Shown: piece by piece, positions 1 to 12,884 of the stretch
Position numbering within the stretch: position 1 is the first letter of the stretch
Layout: each line of letters opens with the position of its first letter
Position numbers and translations under genes: made by a program
Assembly (NCBI RefSeq): GCF_018131015.1
Contig: NZ_JAFCJJ010000010.1
Location: forward strand, 124,001 to 188,000
Length of the DNA stretch: 64,000 nt
Direction: 5' to 3'
Origin: Bradyrhizobium diazoefficiens
Lineage (GTDB): Bacteria > Pseudomonadota > Alphaproteobacteria > Rhizobiales > Xanthobacteraceae
The notes under the pieces: model-generated
Databases searched by the model: none
The model's input: only the letters and a program-made list of their open reading frames with translations
Told to the model about the DNA's origin: nothing

Positions 1-33
1 GCAGGCGCGCCGAAAAGGCGCGAATGCCGCCCT

Positions 34-61
34 CTTGAACGCCGTCTGGTGCCACCCATAT
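34..61 (+). promoter_or_regulatory. RpoH (sigma-32)-type heat-shock promoter
   Basis: A CTTGAA box at 34-39 is followed after 15 bases by CCCATAT at 55-61. This matches the known heat-shock consensus (CTTGAA, spacer 13-15, CCCCATnT). The expected transcription start falls near position 68-70, which is where the base-paired leader of the hsp20 gene begins. The agreement between promoter, leader and gene family supports the call. Confidence 0.72.
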
Positions 62-68
62 CACCTTC

Positions 69-173
69 GTGCAGGCCGCTACCAGTGTTTCGGAACCGGA
101 ACACAAGGCTGCACACAGGCCCGGCCCGATTGGCGGGCGGGTTATCGAAACAGTCGCTCAATGGAGGACTTGA
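69..173 (+). promoter_or_regulatory. ROSE-like RNA thermometer in the hsp20 leader
   Basis: Three successive hairpins can be drawn. The first pairs GTGCAG (69-74) with CTGCAC (109-114), with an inner GTGTT/AACAC stem. The second pairs CCC-GCCCG with CGGGC-GGG between about 122 and 143. The third pairs AGTC (152-155) with GACT (167-170) and CTC (157-159) with GAG (164-166), leaving G156 bulged and burying the Shine-Dalgarno GGAGG (163-167). The strand opposite the Shine-Dalgarno carries TCGCT, which fits the conserved UYGCU of ROSE elements. ROSE elements are known to repress translation of small heat-shock genes in Bradyrhizobium until the hairpin melts. Confidence 0.82.
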
Positions 174-175
174 CC

Positions 176-643
176 ATGCGTGCCCAGGATCTGACCCCGT
201 TCTACCGTTCCACCGTCGGCTTCGACCGCCTCTTCAACCTGCTCGACCAGGTGGCCTCGGACGGCAGCCCCGGCTATCCCCCCTACAACATCGAGCGCAC
301 CGGCGAGAACGCCTACCGCATCACCGTTGCGGTCTCCGGCTTCTCCAAGGACGAACTCTCCCTCGTCGCGAAGGAAAACACGCTGACGATCAAGGGCGAG
401 AAGGTCGCCAATGAGAACTCGAAATCCGAAGTGCTCTACCGCGGCATCGCCGCCCGTGCTTTCGAGCGCGCCTTCCAGCTTGCCGACTTCGTGCAGGTGA
501 AGGACGCCTCGCTCGAGAACGGCCTGCTCCACGTCGACCTCGTACGTGAGATTCCCGAGGCCAAGAAGCCGCGCCAGATCGCGATCAACACCGGCGCGCC
601 GAAGGCGCAGGTGATCGAGAACTCGGCCGCGCAAGCCGCCTGA
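176..643 (+). CDS. Hsp20 small heat-shock protein
   Basis: This 155-residue protein is an alpha-crystallin-type ATP-independent holdase that binds unfolding proteins in the cytoplasm. The N-terminus (MRAQDLTPFYRSTVGFDRLF) is typical of rhizobial class A small Hsps. The alpha-crystallin domain runs from about residue 38 to 130 and contains ENAYRITVAVSGF, the KGEK strand and the LENGLLHVDL motif near its end. The ATG at 176 was chosen because GGAGG at 163-167 is well spaced and because the sequence upstream is the structured leader; the reading frame stays open further upstream, but that part is untranslated. Expression is probably induced by heat through the RpoH promoter and the ROSE element. 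An intrinsic terminator follows the stop codon. Confidence 0.93.
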   Translation: MRAQDLTPFYRSTVGFDRLFNLLDQVASDGSPGYPPYNIERTGENAYRITVAVSGFSKDELSLVAKENTLTIKGEKVANENSKSEVLYRGIAARAFERAFQLADFVQVKDASLENGLLHVDLVREIPEAKKPRQIAINTGAPKAQVIENSAAQAA

Positions 644-672
644 AGCACATCGACAGCCCTCCAGGCTTGCGA

Positions 673-707
673 AAACGCCCCGGTGCCCCGGGGCGTTTTT
701 TCGTTTT
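673..707 (+). terminator. Intrinsic terminator of hsp20
   Basis: AACGCCCCGG and CCGGGGCGTT form a stem of about ten base pairs with a very short loop, followed by TTTTTTCGTTTTT. It sits 30 bases after the hsp20 stop codon and also separates this gene from the convergent gene that ends at 708. Confidence 0.9.
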
Positions 708-1463
708 TCAATCCAGCCCCTGCGCGGCCGGCATGTCCTGCGTCGGCAGGATGGTGGGCGCGGGCTTGGCCTGGCCGACGGTTGGCGCGGCGGCTTGGGC
801 ATCCTCGGCCGGCTTTGCCTGCACGGCAGCGGTCTGCTGCGCGGGCTGAGCCTGCGACGCCGTAGGTTCTGCCGGCTTGGCGGCGACGAGGGGGTCCCGC
901 GGCGGCGCGGCCTTGGGCAACGGCACGGTGCGGCTGGCGACATGCGGGATCGGAGCGGGTGGCCTCGGCGGGCCGCCGCGGACCATGGTCGGCGCCGGCA
1001 GTGCGCTGTGGGGACCGTAGGCCGCCACTGCGCGCTCGTCATAGGCCGGCGCCATGCCATAGGCGTCGGCGGCCGGCAGGAAGCGCAAGATCCGCCCGTC
1101 GCGGGCGTCGATCACCAGCCGTCCGTCGTCTCCACGGCGGTCGATCACCGCAATGGTGTACACGCCGCCGCGCAGGCGCGGGATGCCGAGCGGCGAGAAG
1201 CCGTTTTCGCGCAGCACCGCATAGACCTCGGTCGAGGGCAGCAGCGCCGACGCCGGGCCGCGCTCCTCGTAGCCGTAGCCGTAACGCGGCGGCGGAGCCG
1301 GTGCGATGTCCGGCGGCGCGTAGGGCCCGTCGAAATCCGACACCGCGATAGTGGCCCCTCCCGCAATACCGTTCGCCGGAACCTGAGCCAAAACCCGGGA
1401 GGGCCCAGCGATCACGGCCAGCGCCAGCGTGGCGGCAGCCACACATCCTGTGAAAAACTTCAT
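708..1463 (-). CDS. Secreted or periplasmic Pro/Ala-rich protein of unknown function
   Basis: The 251-residue product begins with a clear Sec signal peptide (MKFFTGCVAAATLALAVIAG, cleavage probably after VLAQ). The middle part contains a small folded region with the pattern VYAVLRENGFSPLGIPRLRGGVYTIAVIDRRGDDGRLVIDARDG in essence, resembling short PepSY-like periplasmic modules found in Bradyrhizobium. The C-terminal half is low-complexity and rich in Pro, Ala and Lys, perhaps a wall- or envelope-spanning linker. The frame is open upstream, but the ATG at 1463 is preferred for its signal peptide and a CAGGAG ribosome site. It converges on the hsp20 terminator. No function can be assigned. Confidence 0.75.
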   Translation of the reverse strand: MKFFTGCVAAATLALAVIAGPSRVLAQVPANGIAGGATIAVSDFDGPYAPPDIAPAPPPRYGYGYEERGPASALLPSTEVYAVLRENGFSPLGIPRLRGGVYTIAVIDRRGDDGRLVIDARDGRILRFLPAADAYGMAPAYDERAVAAYGPHSALPAPTMVRGGPPRPPAPIPHVASRTVPLPKAAPPRDPLVAAKPAEPTASQAQPAQQTAAVQAKPAEDAQAAAPTVGQAKPAPTILPTQDMPAAQGLD

Positions 1464-1964
1464 GGTCAAAGCGCTCCTGTCAGGCCCCCGAATGTCACGC
1501 GCTCTTTCGCTTCTTGCGGCGTGACGCGCCTTTCGAGGGCTGATCCGAAGCTTCACCGGGGATTCCGGCGTCGGCAGGGCCGGATCAGGGCGTGTTTGCT
1601 TCAAAACGGGGGCCGCGCGCCATGCGGAAAGCGGTGGTTGACCCCGAGATTGACTCTTGGGGAATCGGGACTTGTGCGCGCTTGTGTGCTAGACAAAAAT
1701 TTGGCAAGGTGAGTGTTAGGACAGGAAGACTGTCTCATTTTGCTTGCGCTCCCGGCATAGGGATTGCAACGAAAGTCGGTGCTTTCGAGCGCCAGGAAGG
1801 CAACAGGCAAAGCCGTTCACGGGGACGTGGAGCGCCTTGGCCTGAATTTAAGAAAATGCGGCTCGCTAGCGGACGAGCGGTGACCCAGAGGCGGGTGCCG
1901 CGGTACGCCCAAGGTGCGCCGAAGAAGGCGGTGAGGCAGCTTGCCGCACGGAGAGGACAGGACA
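1464..1964. other. Intergenic region before gltB (no gene seen)
   Basis: About 500 bases divide two divergent genes. No convincing coding sequence was found; the open frames across it have rhizobial-atypical composition and run into gltB or antisense to it. The part around 1690-1745 is relatively AT-rich and contains a small dyad GACAG-GAAGA-CTGTC at 1720-1734, so the gltB promoter probably lies there. No clear sigma-54 (GG-N10-GC) promoter was recognised. Confidence 0.5.
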
Positions 1965-6698
<4,734 letters not shown>

Positions 6699-6710
6699 GG
6701 ACATCGCACC

Positions 6711-6826
6711 CCGTCATTGCGAGCGAAGCGAAGCAATCCAGACTTTCTTCCGCATACACTGGATTGCTTCGTCGCTACTGAGCAAAATTGCTTCGCAATT
6801 TTGTCACGAGCTCCTCGCAATGACGG
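6711..6826. repeat. Palindromic intergenic repeat (CGTCATTGCGAG type) between gltB and gltD
   Basis: The element begins with CCGTCATTGCGAG and ends with its complement CTCGCAATGACGG. Internal arms GCGAAGCAATCCAG / CTGGATTGCTTCG and CAAAATTGC / GCAATTTTG are also self-complementary. The type is widespread in Bradyrhizobium and relatives. Its place inside a presumed operon means it is probably transcribed and folded. Confidence 0.85.
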
Positions 6827-6872
6827 CGGGGAAGAGACAGAACGAAATTAAGCGGCAGGGACTTCGGGTTTA

Positions 6873-8324
6873 ATGGGCAAGATCACGGGTTTTCTCGAAA
6901 TCGAACGGCACGACCGCAAGTACACCCCGGTCTCCGAGCGCGTGAAGCATTACAAAGAGTTCGTTGTTCCCTTGAGCGAGAAGGAGGTGCGCGACCAGGC
7001 CGCGCGCTGCATGAATTGCGGCATCCCCTACTGCCACGGCACCGGCTCGGTCGCGCCGGGCACGCCGGGCTGCCCGGTCAACAACCAGATCCCCGACTGG
7101 AACGACCTCGTCTACCAGGGCAACTGGGAAGAAGCCTCGCGCAACCTGCATTCGACGAACAATTTCCCGGAGTTCACGGGCCGCATCTGCCCGGCGCCTT
7201 GCGAGGCGTCCTGCACGCTCAACATCGACGACAACCCGGTCACCATCAAGACCATCGAATGCGCCATCGTCGACCGCGCCTGGGACAATGGCTGGCTGAA
7301 GCCTGAGGTCGCAGCCGAGAAGACCGGCAAGAAGGTCGCGGTGATCGGCTCGGGACCTGCCGGCATGGCCTGTGCGCAGCAGCTCGCGCGCGCCGGTCAC
7401 GACGTGCACCTGTTCGAGAAGTACGCCAAGGCCGGCGGCCTGCTGCGCTACGGCATTCCCGACTTCAAGATGGAGAAGGGCATCATCGACCGCCGTGTGA
7501 CGCAGATGGAAGGCGAAGGCGTCACCTTCCACTACAACAGCCATGTCGGCGTCGACGGCAATGTCGATCCCCGCACCATGCTCAACGACTACGACGCGAT
7601 CGCGCTGACCGGCGGCGCGGAAGCCCCGCGCGACCTGCCGATCCCCGGCCGCGATCTCGACGGCATCCACTACGCCATGGACTTCCTGCCGCAGCAGAAC
7701 CGCCGCGTCTCCAATGAGCCGCTCGGCGGCGTCTCCGACATTCTCGCCGGCGGCAAGCATGTCGTCGTCATCGGCGGCGGCGACACCGGCTCGGACTGCA
7801 TCGGCACCTCGCTGCGCCAGGGCGCATTGTCGGTGACCCAGCTCGAGATCATGCCCGCCCCGCCCGAGCGCGAGAACAAGGGCCTGACCTGGCCGAACTG
7901 GCCGCTGAAGATGCGGACGTCCTCCAGCCAGGCCGAAGGCGCGGTGCGCGAATTCGCGGTGCTGACCCAGAAATTTTCCGGCGAAGACGGCAAGGTCAAG
8001 AAGCTGCACTGCGTGCGCGTCGACGACAAGTTCAAGCCGATCGCGGGCACCGAGTTCGAGCTCGACGCCGAGCTGATCCTGCTCGCGATGGGTTTTGTTC
8101 ATCCCGTGCACGAGGGCCTCTTGAAGCTGCTCGCGGTCGACCTCGACCCCCGCGGCAACGTCAAGGCCAACACGCTGGACTACCAGACCTCGCGGCCGAA
8201 CGTGTTCTCGGCCGGCGACATGCGCCGCGGCCAGTCGCTGGTGGTCTGGGCCATCCGCGAAGGCCGGCTGTGCGCACGGTCGATCGATACGTTCCTGATG
8301 GGGAAGACGGATCTGCCGCGCTGA
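6873..8324 (+). CDS. gltD: Glutamate synthase, small subunit
   Basis: GltD (483 residues) passes electrons from NADPH through FAD and two 4Fe-4S clusters to GltB. The N-terminal cluster-binding region has CMNCGIPYC, a further Cys in GTPGCPVNN, and CPAPCEASC. The FAD-binding Rossmann motif is [15 protein letters not shown] (about residues 153-167), and the NADPH site is [13 protein letters not shown] (about residues 297-309). The C-terminal part contains [16 protein letters not shown], which closes the FAD site in this family. It lies downstream of gltB in the same direction and is probably cotranscribed with it across the repeat element. The ribosome site before the ATG is weak, but no better start is visible. 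Confidence 0.97.
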   Translation: MGKITGFLEIERHDRKYTPVSERVKHYKEFVVPLSEKEVRDQAARCMNCGIPYCHGTGSVAPGTPGCPVNNQIPDWNDLVYQGNWEEASRNLHSTNNFPEFTGRICPAPCEASCTLNIDDNPVTIKTIECAIVDRAWDNGWLKPEVAAEKTGKKVAVIGSGPAGMACAQQLARAGHDVHLFEKYAKAGGLLRYGIPDFKMEKGIIDRRVTQMEGEGVTFHYNSHVGVDGNVDPRTMLNDYDAIALTGGAEAPRDLPIPGRDLDGIHYAMDFLPQQNRRVSNEPLGGVSDILAGGKHVVVIGGGDTGSDCIGTSLRQGALSVTQLEIMPAPPERENKGLTWPNWPLKMRTSSSQAEGAVREFAVLTQKFSGEDGKVKKLHCVRVDDKFKPIAGTEFELDAELILLAMGFVHPVHEGLLKLLAVDLDPRGNVKANTLDYQTSRPNVFSAGDMRRGQSLVVWAIREGRLCARSIDTFLMGKTDLPR

Positions 8325-8370
8325 GTGAGGCGCCAGTTGCGATAGCTCAGAGGTAGACAAACAATCCGCT

Positions 8371-8497
8371 GTCGTCCTGGCGAAAGCCAGGACCTATACC
8401 GCGGAGTCTATCGATGGCCACGGTCGCAGTACCGAACTGCCAATCTTCGCCAAACACCTCCCTGGGGTAATGGGTCCTGGCTTTCGCCAGGACGACA
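8371..8497. repeat. Palindromic intergenic repeat (GTCGTCCTGGCGAAAGCCAGGAC type)
   Basis: GTCGTCCTGGCGAAAGCCAGGACC at 8371-8393 recurs as its inverted complement, GGTCCTGGCTTTCGCCAGGACGAC, ending at 8497. Each arm is itself a small hairpin (CCTGGC GAAA GCCAGG). It lies between the convergent genes gltD and the beta-barrel gene and may act as a bidirectional transcription stop. Confidence 0.85.
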
Positions 8498-8538
8498 CCT
8501 GAGGGCTTGGCTAGTCCGCGCCCCTCTGCACGCGCAGT

Positions 8539-10248
8539 CTAGTTCTGCAGCCTCACGCCCAGCATCACCACCGTGCCCTGCGAGCTCGAGCCCGGCTGGT
8601 TCGAATCCAGGATGTCGTGGCGCAGCGTGCCCTTGATCCAGAAGCTGCGGTTGAGCTTGTAGATCAGATTGCCTTCGAGCGAGTAGGTCTTGTCGTTGCG
8701 GTTCTGGCCCTGGTAGTCGTAGGTGCCGTAGGTGAACTTGCCGACCGCGGTGAGCCAGCGGCGGAGGTCGTGGTCGACCTCGGCGGCATAGGTGCGCACC
8801 AGCACGCCTGAGGAGCCGGGGATCGTGGTCTCCGCGATCTGGGTGTCGGTGAAGAATTTCACCGTGGTGAGGCCGCTGGCGTTCCAGATCAGCGAGCCCG
8901 CGGTGAGGAAGCCGGAGAGCTGGCTCAGCCGCGGATCGACGTAGTTGCGCGCGGAATAGCCGACCGAGACCTCGCCGGTGAGGATGCGCGAGAACTCGAA
9001 GGACGAGCCGACCCTGGCGTAGCCGCCGTTCGAATCGCGGAAGTAGCCGTTGCGGTCGGCGGCAAGATCATGCACGCGGGTGTCGCCCTGGACCTCCACG
9101 AACGGTTTCAGCCCGGGCTTCAGCTCGTAGGAGAATCGCCCCACCCCGCCATACTGGTTGAAGTCGCGGTCGTTATTGGCGAACGTCGAGCCGTCGGTGA
9201 GCTTCGAGTTGGTGTAGGCGGTGCGATCCACCGTTGCGCCGGCCGCGACCTGGAAGCGGTTGAAGGTCTGGTCGACGCCGAGGGTGGTGCCGAAGCTCGC
9301 GTAGATCGGGTATTTCTGCAGGCCCGCCTGCACGTTCGGACTGCCGGGATTGTCGGTGGCGACGCGCAGGCGGAGCTGCGAGGTGAGCTTGAGGTCGCGG
9401 TCGACGTCGATGCGGCCGTCGACATGGCCGTTGAAATCGGGGCGGTCGATGTCGACCGGCGACGGCGAGGCAAAGCCGTCGATCGTCGCCGGCATGTTCT
9501 GGGTGTAGGTCGAGAACGAGCCGCGCAGATCCGCCACCAGCGCGTGGCGTTCCCAGTCGGACACCACGAGAAGGTCGGGCGCGACGACGATAACCGGCGA
9601 GCCGACCGGCTTGTTGAGGCGCGCGGGGTTGCTGTCGTAGCCCGCGGACAGCTCGAGCCCACCCTTGATCAGAAAGCTGCCGGCATAGTCGCCGACCGCG
9701 CCGAAGGGGTCCTCGTCGAGCCTGAGGCGGCGGCGCAGCGGCTGGCCGGGGACTGTGCCGGCCATCGCCGGCGGCAGCGGCGCCCTGTTCGCCGTCTGCG
9801 ACGGCGGCGGCGCGATGCGCGGCGGGCCGAGGCTGGCCGTTTGCGGCGTGGCCGGCGGCACCGGCGAACCCGGCCCCGCGGCCCGCTTCGGCTTCGGCTG
9901 GCCCGGATAAGACTTTGGTTGCTGGCGCTTGCGGTTGAGCGAGTCGTAGCCGGCGCTCGCCGCGCCGTTGGCGGCGGGCAGGCCATAGGTCGGGACCTGG
10001 CCGACGCGCGAGGCCGCCGGAGCCGACTGGCTCCTGCGGAGATCAGCAGAGGGATCCGGCGGCGTCGGGATCGCATCCGACGGCGCCTGCGGCACGCCCG
10101 CGGTGCGGCGCGTCGGCAGCGTCTCGGGCGAGGCGAAGCCGCCGCGATTGGGATTGAACAGGTCGGGCGTCAGACTCTGGGCGGCCGCCGGCGCGCTTTC
10201 CAGCGCGGCCAGCACGAGGCACGGCAAGGCGGCGCGCAACAGATGCAC
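8539..10248 (-). CDS. Outer-membrane beta-barrel protein with Pro-rich N-terminal region
   Basis: The product (569 residues) has a signal peptide (VHLLRAALPCLVLAALESAP, cleavage near AAAQS), a Pro/Ala/Gln-rich segment to about residue 170, and then about 370 residues of alternating aromatic and polar strands typical of an outer-membrane barrel (for example SAGYDSNPARL, FVEVQGDTRVHDL, VSVGYSARNYVDP). It ends in a strand with aromatic/hydrophobic residues and a terminal Asn. The layout fits the BBP2-type porin-like family of alphaproteobacteria. GTG at 10248 has a GGAG site nine bases upstream and gives the cleanest signal peptide; a longer GTG start at 10284 is possible. It is divergent from kdsD, which feeds LPS synthesis, so an envelope role is reasonable. 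Substrate unknown. Confidence 0.75.
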   Translation of the reverse strand: MHLLRAALPCLVLAALESAPAAAQSLTPDLFNPNRGGFASPETLPTRRTAGVPQAPSDAIPTPPDPSADLRRSQSAPAASRVGQVPTYGLPAANGAASAGYDSLNRKRQQPKSYPGQPKPKRAAGPGSPVPPATPQTASLGPPRIAPPPSQTANRAPLPPAMAGTVPGQPLRRRLRLDEDPFGAVGDYAGSFLIKGGLELSAGYDSNPARLNKPVGSPVIVVAPDLLVVSDWERHALVADLRGSFSTYTQNMPATIDGFASPSPVDIDRPDFNGHVDGRIDVDRDLKLTSQLRLRVATDNPGSPNVQAGLQKYPIYASFGTTLGVDQTFNRFQVAAGATVDRTAYTNSKLTDGSTFANNDRDFNQYGGVGRFSYELKPGLKPFVEVQGDTRVHDLAADRNGYFRDSNGGYARVGSSFEFSRILTGEVSVGYSARNYVDPRLSQLSGFLTAGSLIWNASGLTTVKFFTDTQIAETTIPGSSGVLVRTYAAEVDHDLRRWLTAVGKFTYGTYDYQGQNRNDKTYSLEGNLIYKLNRSFWIKGTLRHDILDSNQPGSSSQGTVVMLGVRLQN

Positions 10249-10480
10249 GCTCTTGCTCCGGCCTCTGCCTGGAGGCGACCCCACGATGGATTAACTCCAA
10301 CGAAATCAAATACTTCGTCGATAGCCCGTCCGCGGTGTCGCGGGAGGTATCGTTAAGGGAGTTAAAACAATTATGGTTAATGACCGGTTGAGGGCTCAGC
10401 GTCCCTGCGTCGCCTCGCCGCTTCTGCCGTGCTAAGCAAGCGCCCAGCGGGGCGATCGCCCCACCCTCCTGGATCAGAGC

Positions 10481-11488
10481 ATGCCGAGTTCGAAACCGCT
10501 GATGACCCAATCATCCGGCCCCACCCCGACAAGCGTCGAATCCGCGCTCCGCACGCTGGAGGCGGAAGGCGGCGGCATCAACGCGCTCGCAGCCGCGCTG
10601 CGCGGCCCGCTGGGCGAGACCTTCGCCAGGGCCGTCGACCTGATCCGCAACGCCAAAGGCCGCGTCATCGTCACCGGGCTGGGCAAGTCCGGCCACATGG
10701 GACGCAAGATCGCGGCGACGCTGGCCTCGACCGGCACGCCCGCCTTCTTCGTGCACACCGCCGAAGCCAGCCACGGCGACCTCGGCATGATCACGACCGA
10801 CGACGTCATCATGGCACTGTCCTGGTCCGGCGAGCAGCCGGAGATGAAGAACCTCGTCAACTACTCCGCGCGCTTTGCCATTCCCATGATCGCGGTGACG
10901 TCGAATGCGGCCTCCTCGCTCGGGCAGGCCGCCGACATCGTCCTCGAACTGCCGAAGGCACGCGAGGCCTGCCCGCACAATCTGGCGCCGACCACCTCGA
11001 CGCTGATGCAGGCCGCGATCGGCGATGCCATCGCGATCGCGCTGCTCGAGGGCCGCGGCTTCACCGCGCTCGAATTCGCGCATTTCCACCCCGGCGGCAA
11101 GCTCGGGGCGATGCTGAAATTCGTCCGCGACTACATGCGCACGGGCGCCGAGATTCCGGTCAAGCCGCTCGGCACGAAGATGTCGGAGGCCGTGGTCGAG
11201 ATGTCGGCCAAGGGCCTCGGCTGCGTCTGCATCGTCACCGATGCAGGGGAGCTCGCGGGCATCATCACCGACGGTGATCTCCGCCGCAACATGCGGCCCG
11301 ACCTGCTCACCGTGACGGTCGACGACATCATGACGCGACAGCCCAGGACCGTGCCGCCCTCGATGCTCGCCAGCGAGATGATCGAGGTGCTGAACACGCG
11401 CAAGATCACGACGCTGGTCGTGACCGAGGCTGACAAGGTCGTCGGCATCGTGCATCTGCACGATCTCTTGCGCGCGGGCGTCGCGTAG
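10481..11488 (+). CDS. kdsD: D-arabinose-5-phosphate isomerase
   Basis: KdsD/KpsF (335 residues) converts ribulose 5-phosphate to arabinose 5-phosphate, the first step towards Kdo of lipopolysaccharide. An SIS sugar-isomerase domain covers residues about 45-190 (TGLGKSGHMGRKIAATLAS and SWSGEQPEMKNLV are characteristic), and two CBS motifs fill about 215-335 (CIVTDAGELAGIITDGDLRR; VVTEADKVVGIVHLHDLLR). Length and order match the family exactly. The ribosome site before 10481 is weak (CCTCCTGGATC), and the next ATG at 10502 would also leave the domain intact. The upstream region shared with the beta-barrel gene has TTAACTCC (10291-10298) matched by GGAGTTAA (10358-10365). Confidence 0.94.
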   Translation: MPSSKPLMTQSSGPTPTSVESALRTLEAEGGGINALAAALRGPLGETFARAVDLIRNAKGRVIVTGLGKSGHMGRKIAATLASTGTPAFFVHTAEASHGDLGMITTDDVIMALSWSGEQPEMKNLVNYSARFAIPMIAVTSNAASSLGQAADIVLELPKAREACPHNLAPTTSTLMQAAIGDAIAIALLEGRGFTALEFAHFHPGGKLGAMLKFVRDYMRTGAEIPVKPLGTKMSEAVVEMSAKGLGCVCIVTDAGELAGIITDGDLRRNMRPDLLTVTVDDIMTRQPRTVPPSMLASEMIEVLNTRKITTLVVTEADKVVGIVHLHDLLRAGVA

Positions 11489-11497
11489 TTTTTCCTG

Positions 11498-12061
11498 TCA
11501 TTCCGGAAACCGCGCCGCCTTCTCCTCCAGCGGCAGTCTCAGCCCGTTCGCCAGATACGACACCGTGCGATAGAAGCCGCACAACAGCATGATCTCCAGG
11601 ATCTGCGCCTCGTCGAAATGGGTCGCGAGCGCTGCAAACTCGGCATCGTCGAGCGTCGCGCGGTGATGCAGCGCATCGACCCCGGCGATCAGCGCCTGCT
11701 CGGCCGCCGACCAGCATGACGATTTCGCATCCCCCTGTACGGTGGCGCGAACCTCATCTTCCGCGAGGTGCGCGGCGCCGGCGAAAATCGCGACATGCAC
11801 GCCCCATTCATATTCGCATCCGTTCAGCGCGCAGGTGCGGTCGATGACGATCTCGCGCTGGCGCAGCGAGAGCGGTCCGGGGTCGAGCAGGCCGCCGGCG
11901 CGGAACTTGTCCCAGGCGCGCCGGTGTCCCGCCATCACCCGGAACAGCATCAGCGGCGGCGCGCCGCGCATGATGCGGTCGAACTGCTCGCCGATTTCCG
12001 GGGGATAAGGCGGCTCGAGCGGCGCGATGCGCGGCGCCGGGGACGATAAGGCAGAAGACAT
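11498..12061 (-). CDS. Carboxymuconolactone decarboxylase (AhpD-like) family protein
   Basis: The 187-residue protein has the all-helical CMD fold signature: LSLRQREIVIDRTCALNGCEYEWGVHVAIF followed by helices with DEAQILEIMLLCGFYRTVSYL. Classical AhpD enzymes carry a CxxC redox pair; here the motif reads CEYEW, so the second Cys is missing and another Cys lies five residues before the first. Peroxidase activity of the AhpD type is therefore doubtful and a lactone/decarboxylase-type or unknown reaction is possible. The gene is divergent from a HxlR regulator, with a doubled palindromic operator between them, so it is probably the regulated target. Confidence 0.82.
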   Translation of the reverse strand: MSSALSSPAPRIAPLEPPYPPEIGEQFDRIMRGAPPLMLFRVMAGHRRAWDKFRAGGLLDPGPLSLRQREIVIDRTCALNGCEYEWGVHVAIFAGAAHLAEDEVRATVQGDAKSSCWSAAEQALIAGVDALHHRATLDDAEFAALATHFDEAQILEIMLLCGFYRTVSYLANGLRLPLEEKAARFPE

Positions 12062-12073
12062 AGGCCGGCCTCC

Positions 12074-12116
12074 TTGCTACAATTAACGTAGCATAACGCT
12101 ACATTATCCGTAGCAA
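12074..12116. promoter_or_regulatory. Double palindromic operator between CMD gene and hxlR-type regulator
   Basis: Two copies of GCTAC-N7-GTAGC (12076-12092 and 12098-12114) lie 22 bases apart, two turns of the helix. Together they make a nested dyad centred at 12095, with outer arms TTGCTAC and GTAGCAA. The site fills most of the 72-base gap between divergent starts, as expected for an autoregulating HxlR dimer pair. The binding protein is inferred from position. Confidence 0.78.
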
Positions 12117-12133
12117 ACCGCAAGAGGGGCGAC

Positions 12134-12460
12134 ATGGCGAAACAGGCCACATCGAGCGCGCGCCGCGTGCGCGGATCGCGCACCGGCCGCCCGATCATGG
12201 CGCTGCTCGATCTGCTCGGCCGGCGCTGGTGCCTGCGGATCCTCTGGGAATTGCGCGGCGATCCCCTCACCTCGCGCAGCCTGCGCGCAGCCTGCGACGA
12301 AGCTTCCCCGACGGTGCTGCAGGCACGGCTGACCGAGCTGCGCGATGCGGGCTTCGTCGAGCTCGGCGAGGCCGGCGGCTACAGCCTGACGCCGCAGGGG
12401 CGCGAATTGTACGAGACCTTCATGCCGCTGAGCCGGTTCGCGGAGCGCTGGCGGAAGTAG
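12134..12460 (+). CDS. HxlR-family winged-helix transcriptional regulator
   Basis: At 108 residues this is a normal-length HxlR/MarR-like DNA-binding protein. Recognisable family features are the helix MALLDLLGRRWCLRILWELRG in essence (with the conserved Cys often used for electrophile or redox sensing), the recognition helix region SRSLRAACDEASPTVLQARLTELRD, and the wing ending in SLTPQGRELYE. It starts at 12134 with GAGGGGCGAC upstream. It is divergent from the CMD-family gene and probably controls both genes through the doubled operator. The signal sensed is unknown. Confidence 0.9.
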   Translation: MAKQATSSARRVRGSRTGRPIMALLDLLGRRWCLRILWELRGDPLTSRSLRAACDEASPTVLQARLTELRDAGFVELGEAGGYSLTPQGRELYETFMPLSRFAERWRK

Positions 12461-12485
12461 GAGACGCGGCGGGCGCGCTCCGAGA

Positions 12486-12755
12486 TCACTTGGGAAGACA
12501 TTCGACGTTGTAGGCGATGATGACCTGCGCCGGGTCGGCCTTGCCGAGGGTCTTCAGGTCCTCCAGGCCGGCTCTGAGCCTGGCGCCCGCATCCTTCAGG
12601 CTGCCTTCGAGCGTCGACTTGGCAGCCCGGCACCGCTCCTCGCTCGAGAACTCCTGAAACACCACGTTGGGGAACAGCCTCCATTCCGCCCGGTCGTTGG
12701 TCGCGGCCGGGTTGATCGAGTATGAGAAGACGTACATCAGAACCCACATCGGCAT
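12486..12755 (-). CDS. Small hypothetical protein
   Basis: An 89-residue protein with a hydrophobic start (MPMWVLMYVFSYSINPAATN) that could be a short signal anchor, followed by a Trp/Phe patch and a helical segment (EERCRAAKSTLEGSLKDAGARL), ending in YNVECLPK. The two Cys residues could pair in the periplasm. The pattern resembles small Bradyrhizobium proteins of unknown function that have an FQEFSSEERC-type motif. It converges on the hxlR gene and stands alone. An overlapping open frame on the same strand is longer but has no protein-like character. Confidence 0.55.
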   Translation of the reverse strand: MPMWVLMYVFSYSINPAATNDRAEWRLFPNVVFQEFSSEERCRAAKSTLEGSLKDAGARLRAGLEDLKTLGKADPAQVIIAYNVECLPK

Positions 12756-12884
12756 GCTCCATCCATGATGGCGGACGGCATGCGCCCGATGCCGGCGGGA
12801 CGACCCCCGCGCATTGCCGCGGCGCTGGTCATGCCGGGATGACAGTCCCGCTCCATCGGGGAGCCATGATCTAGATCAACGGGG

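Noticed and set aside
10351..10381. TTAA-rich stretch resembling CtrA boxes upstream of kdsD
   Set aside because: The spacing between TTAA halves is 5 or 11 bases, not the 7 required for a CtrA site.
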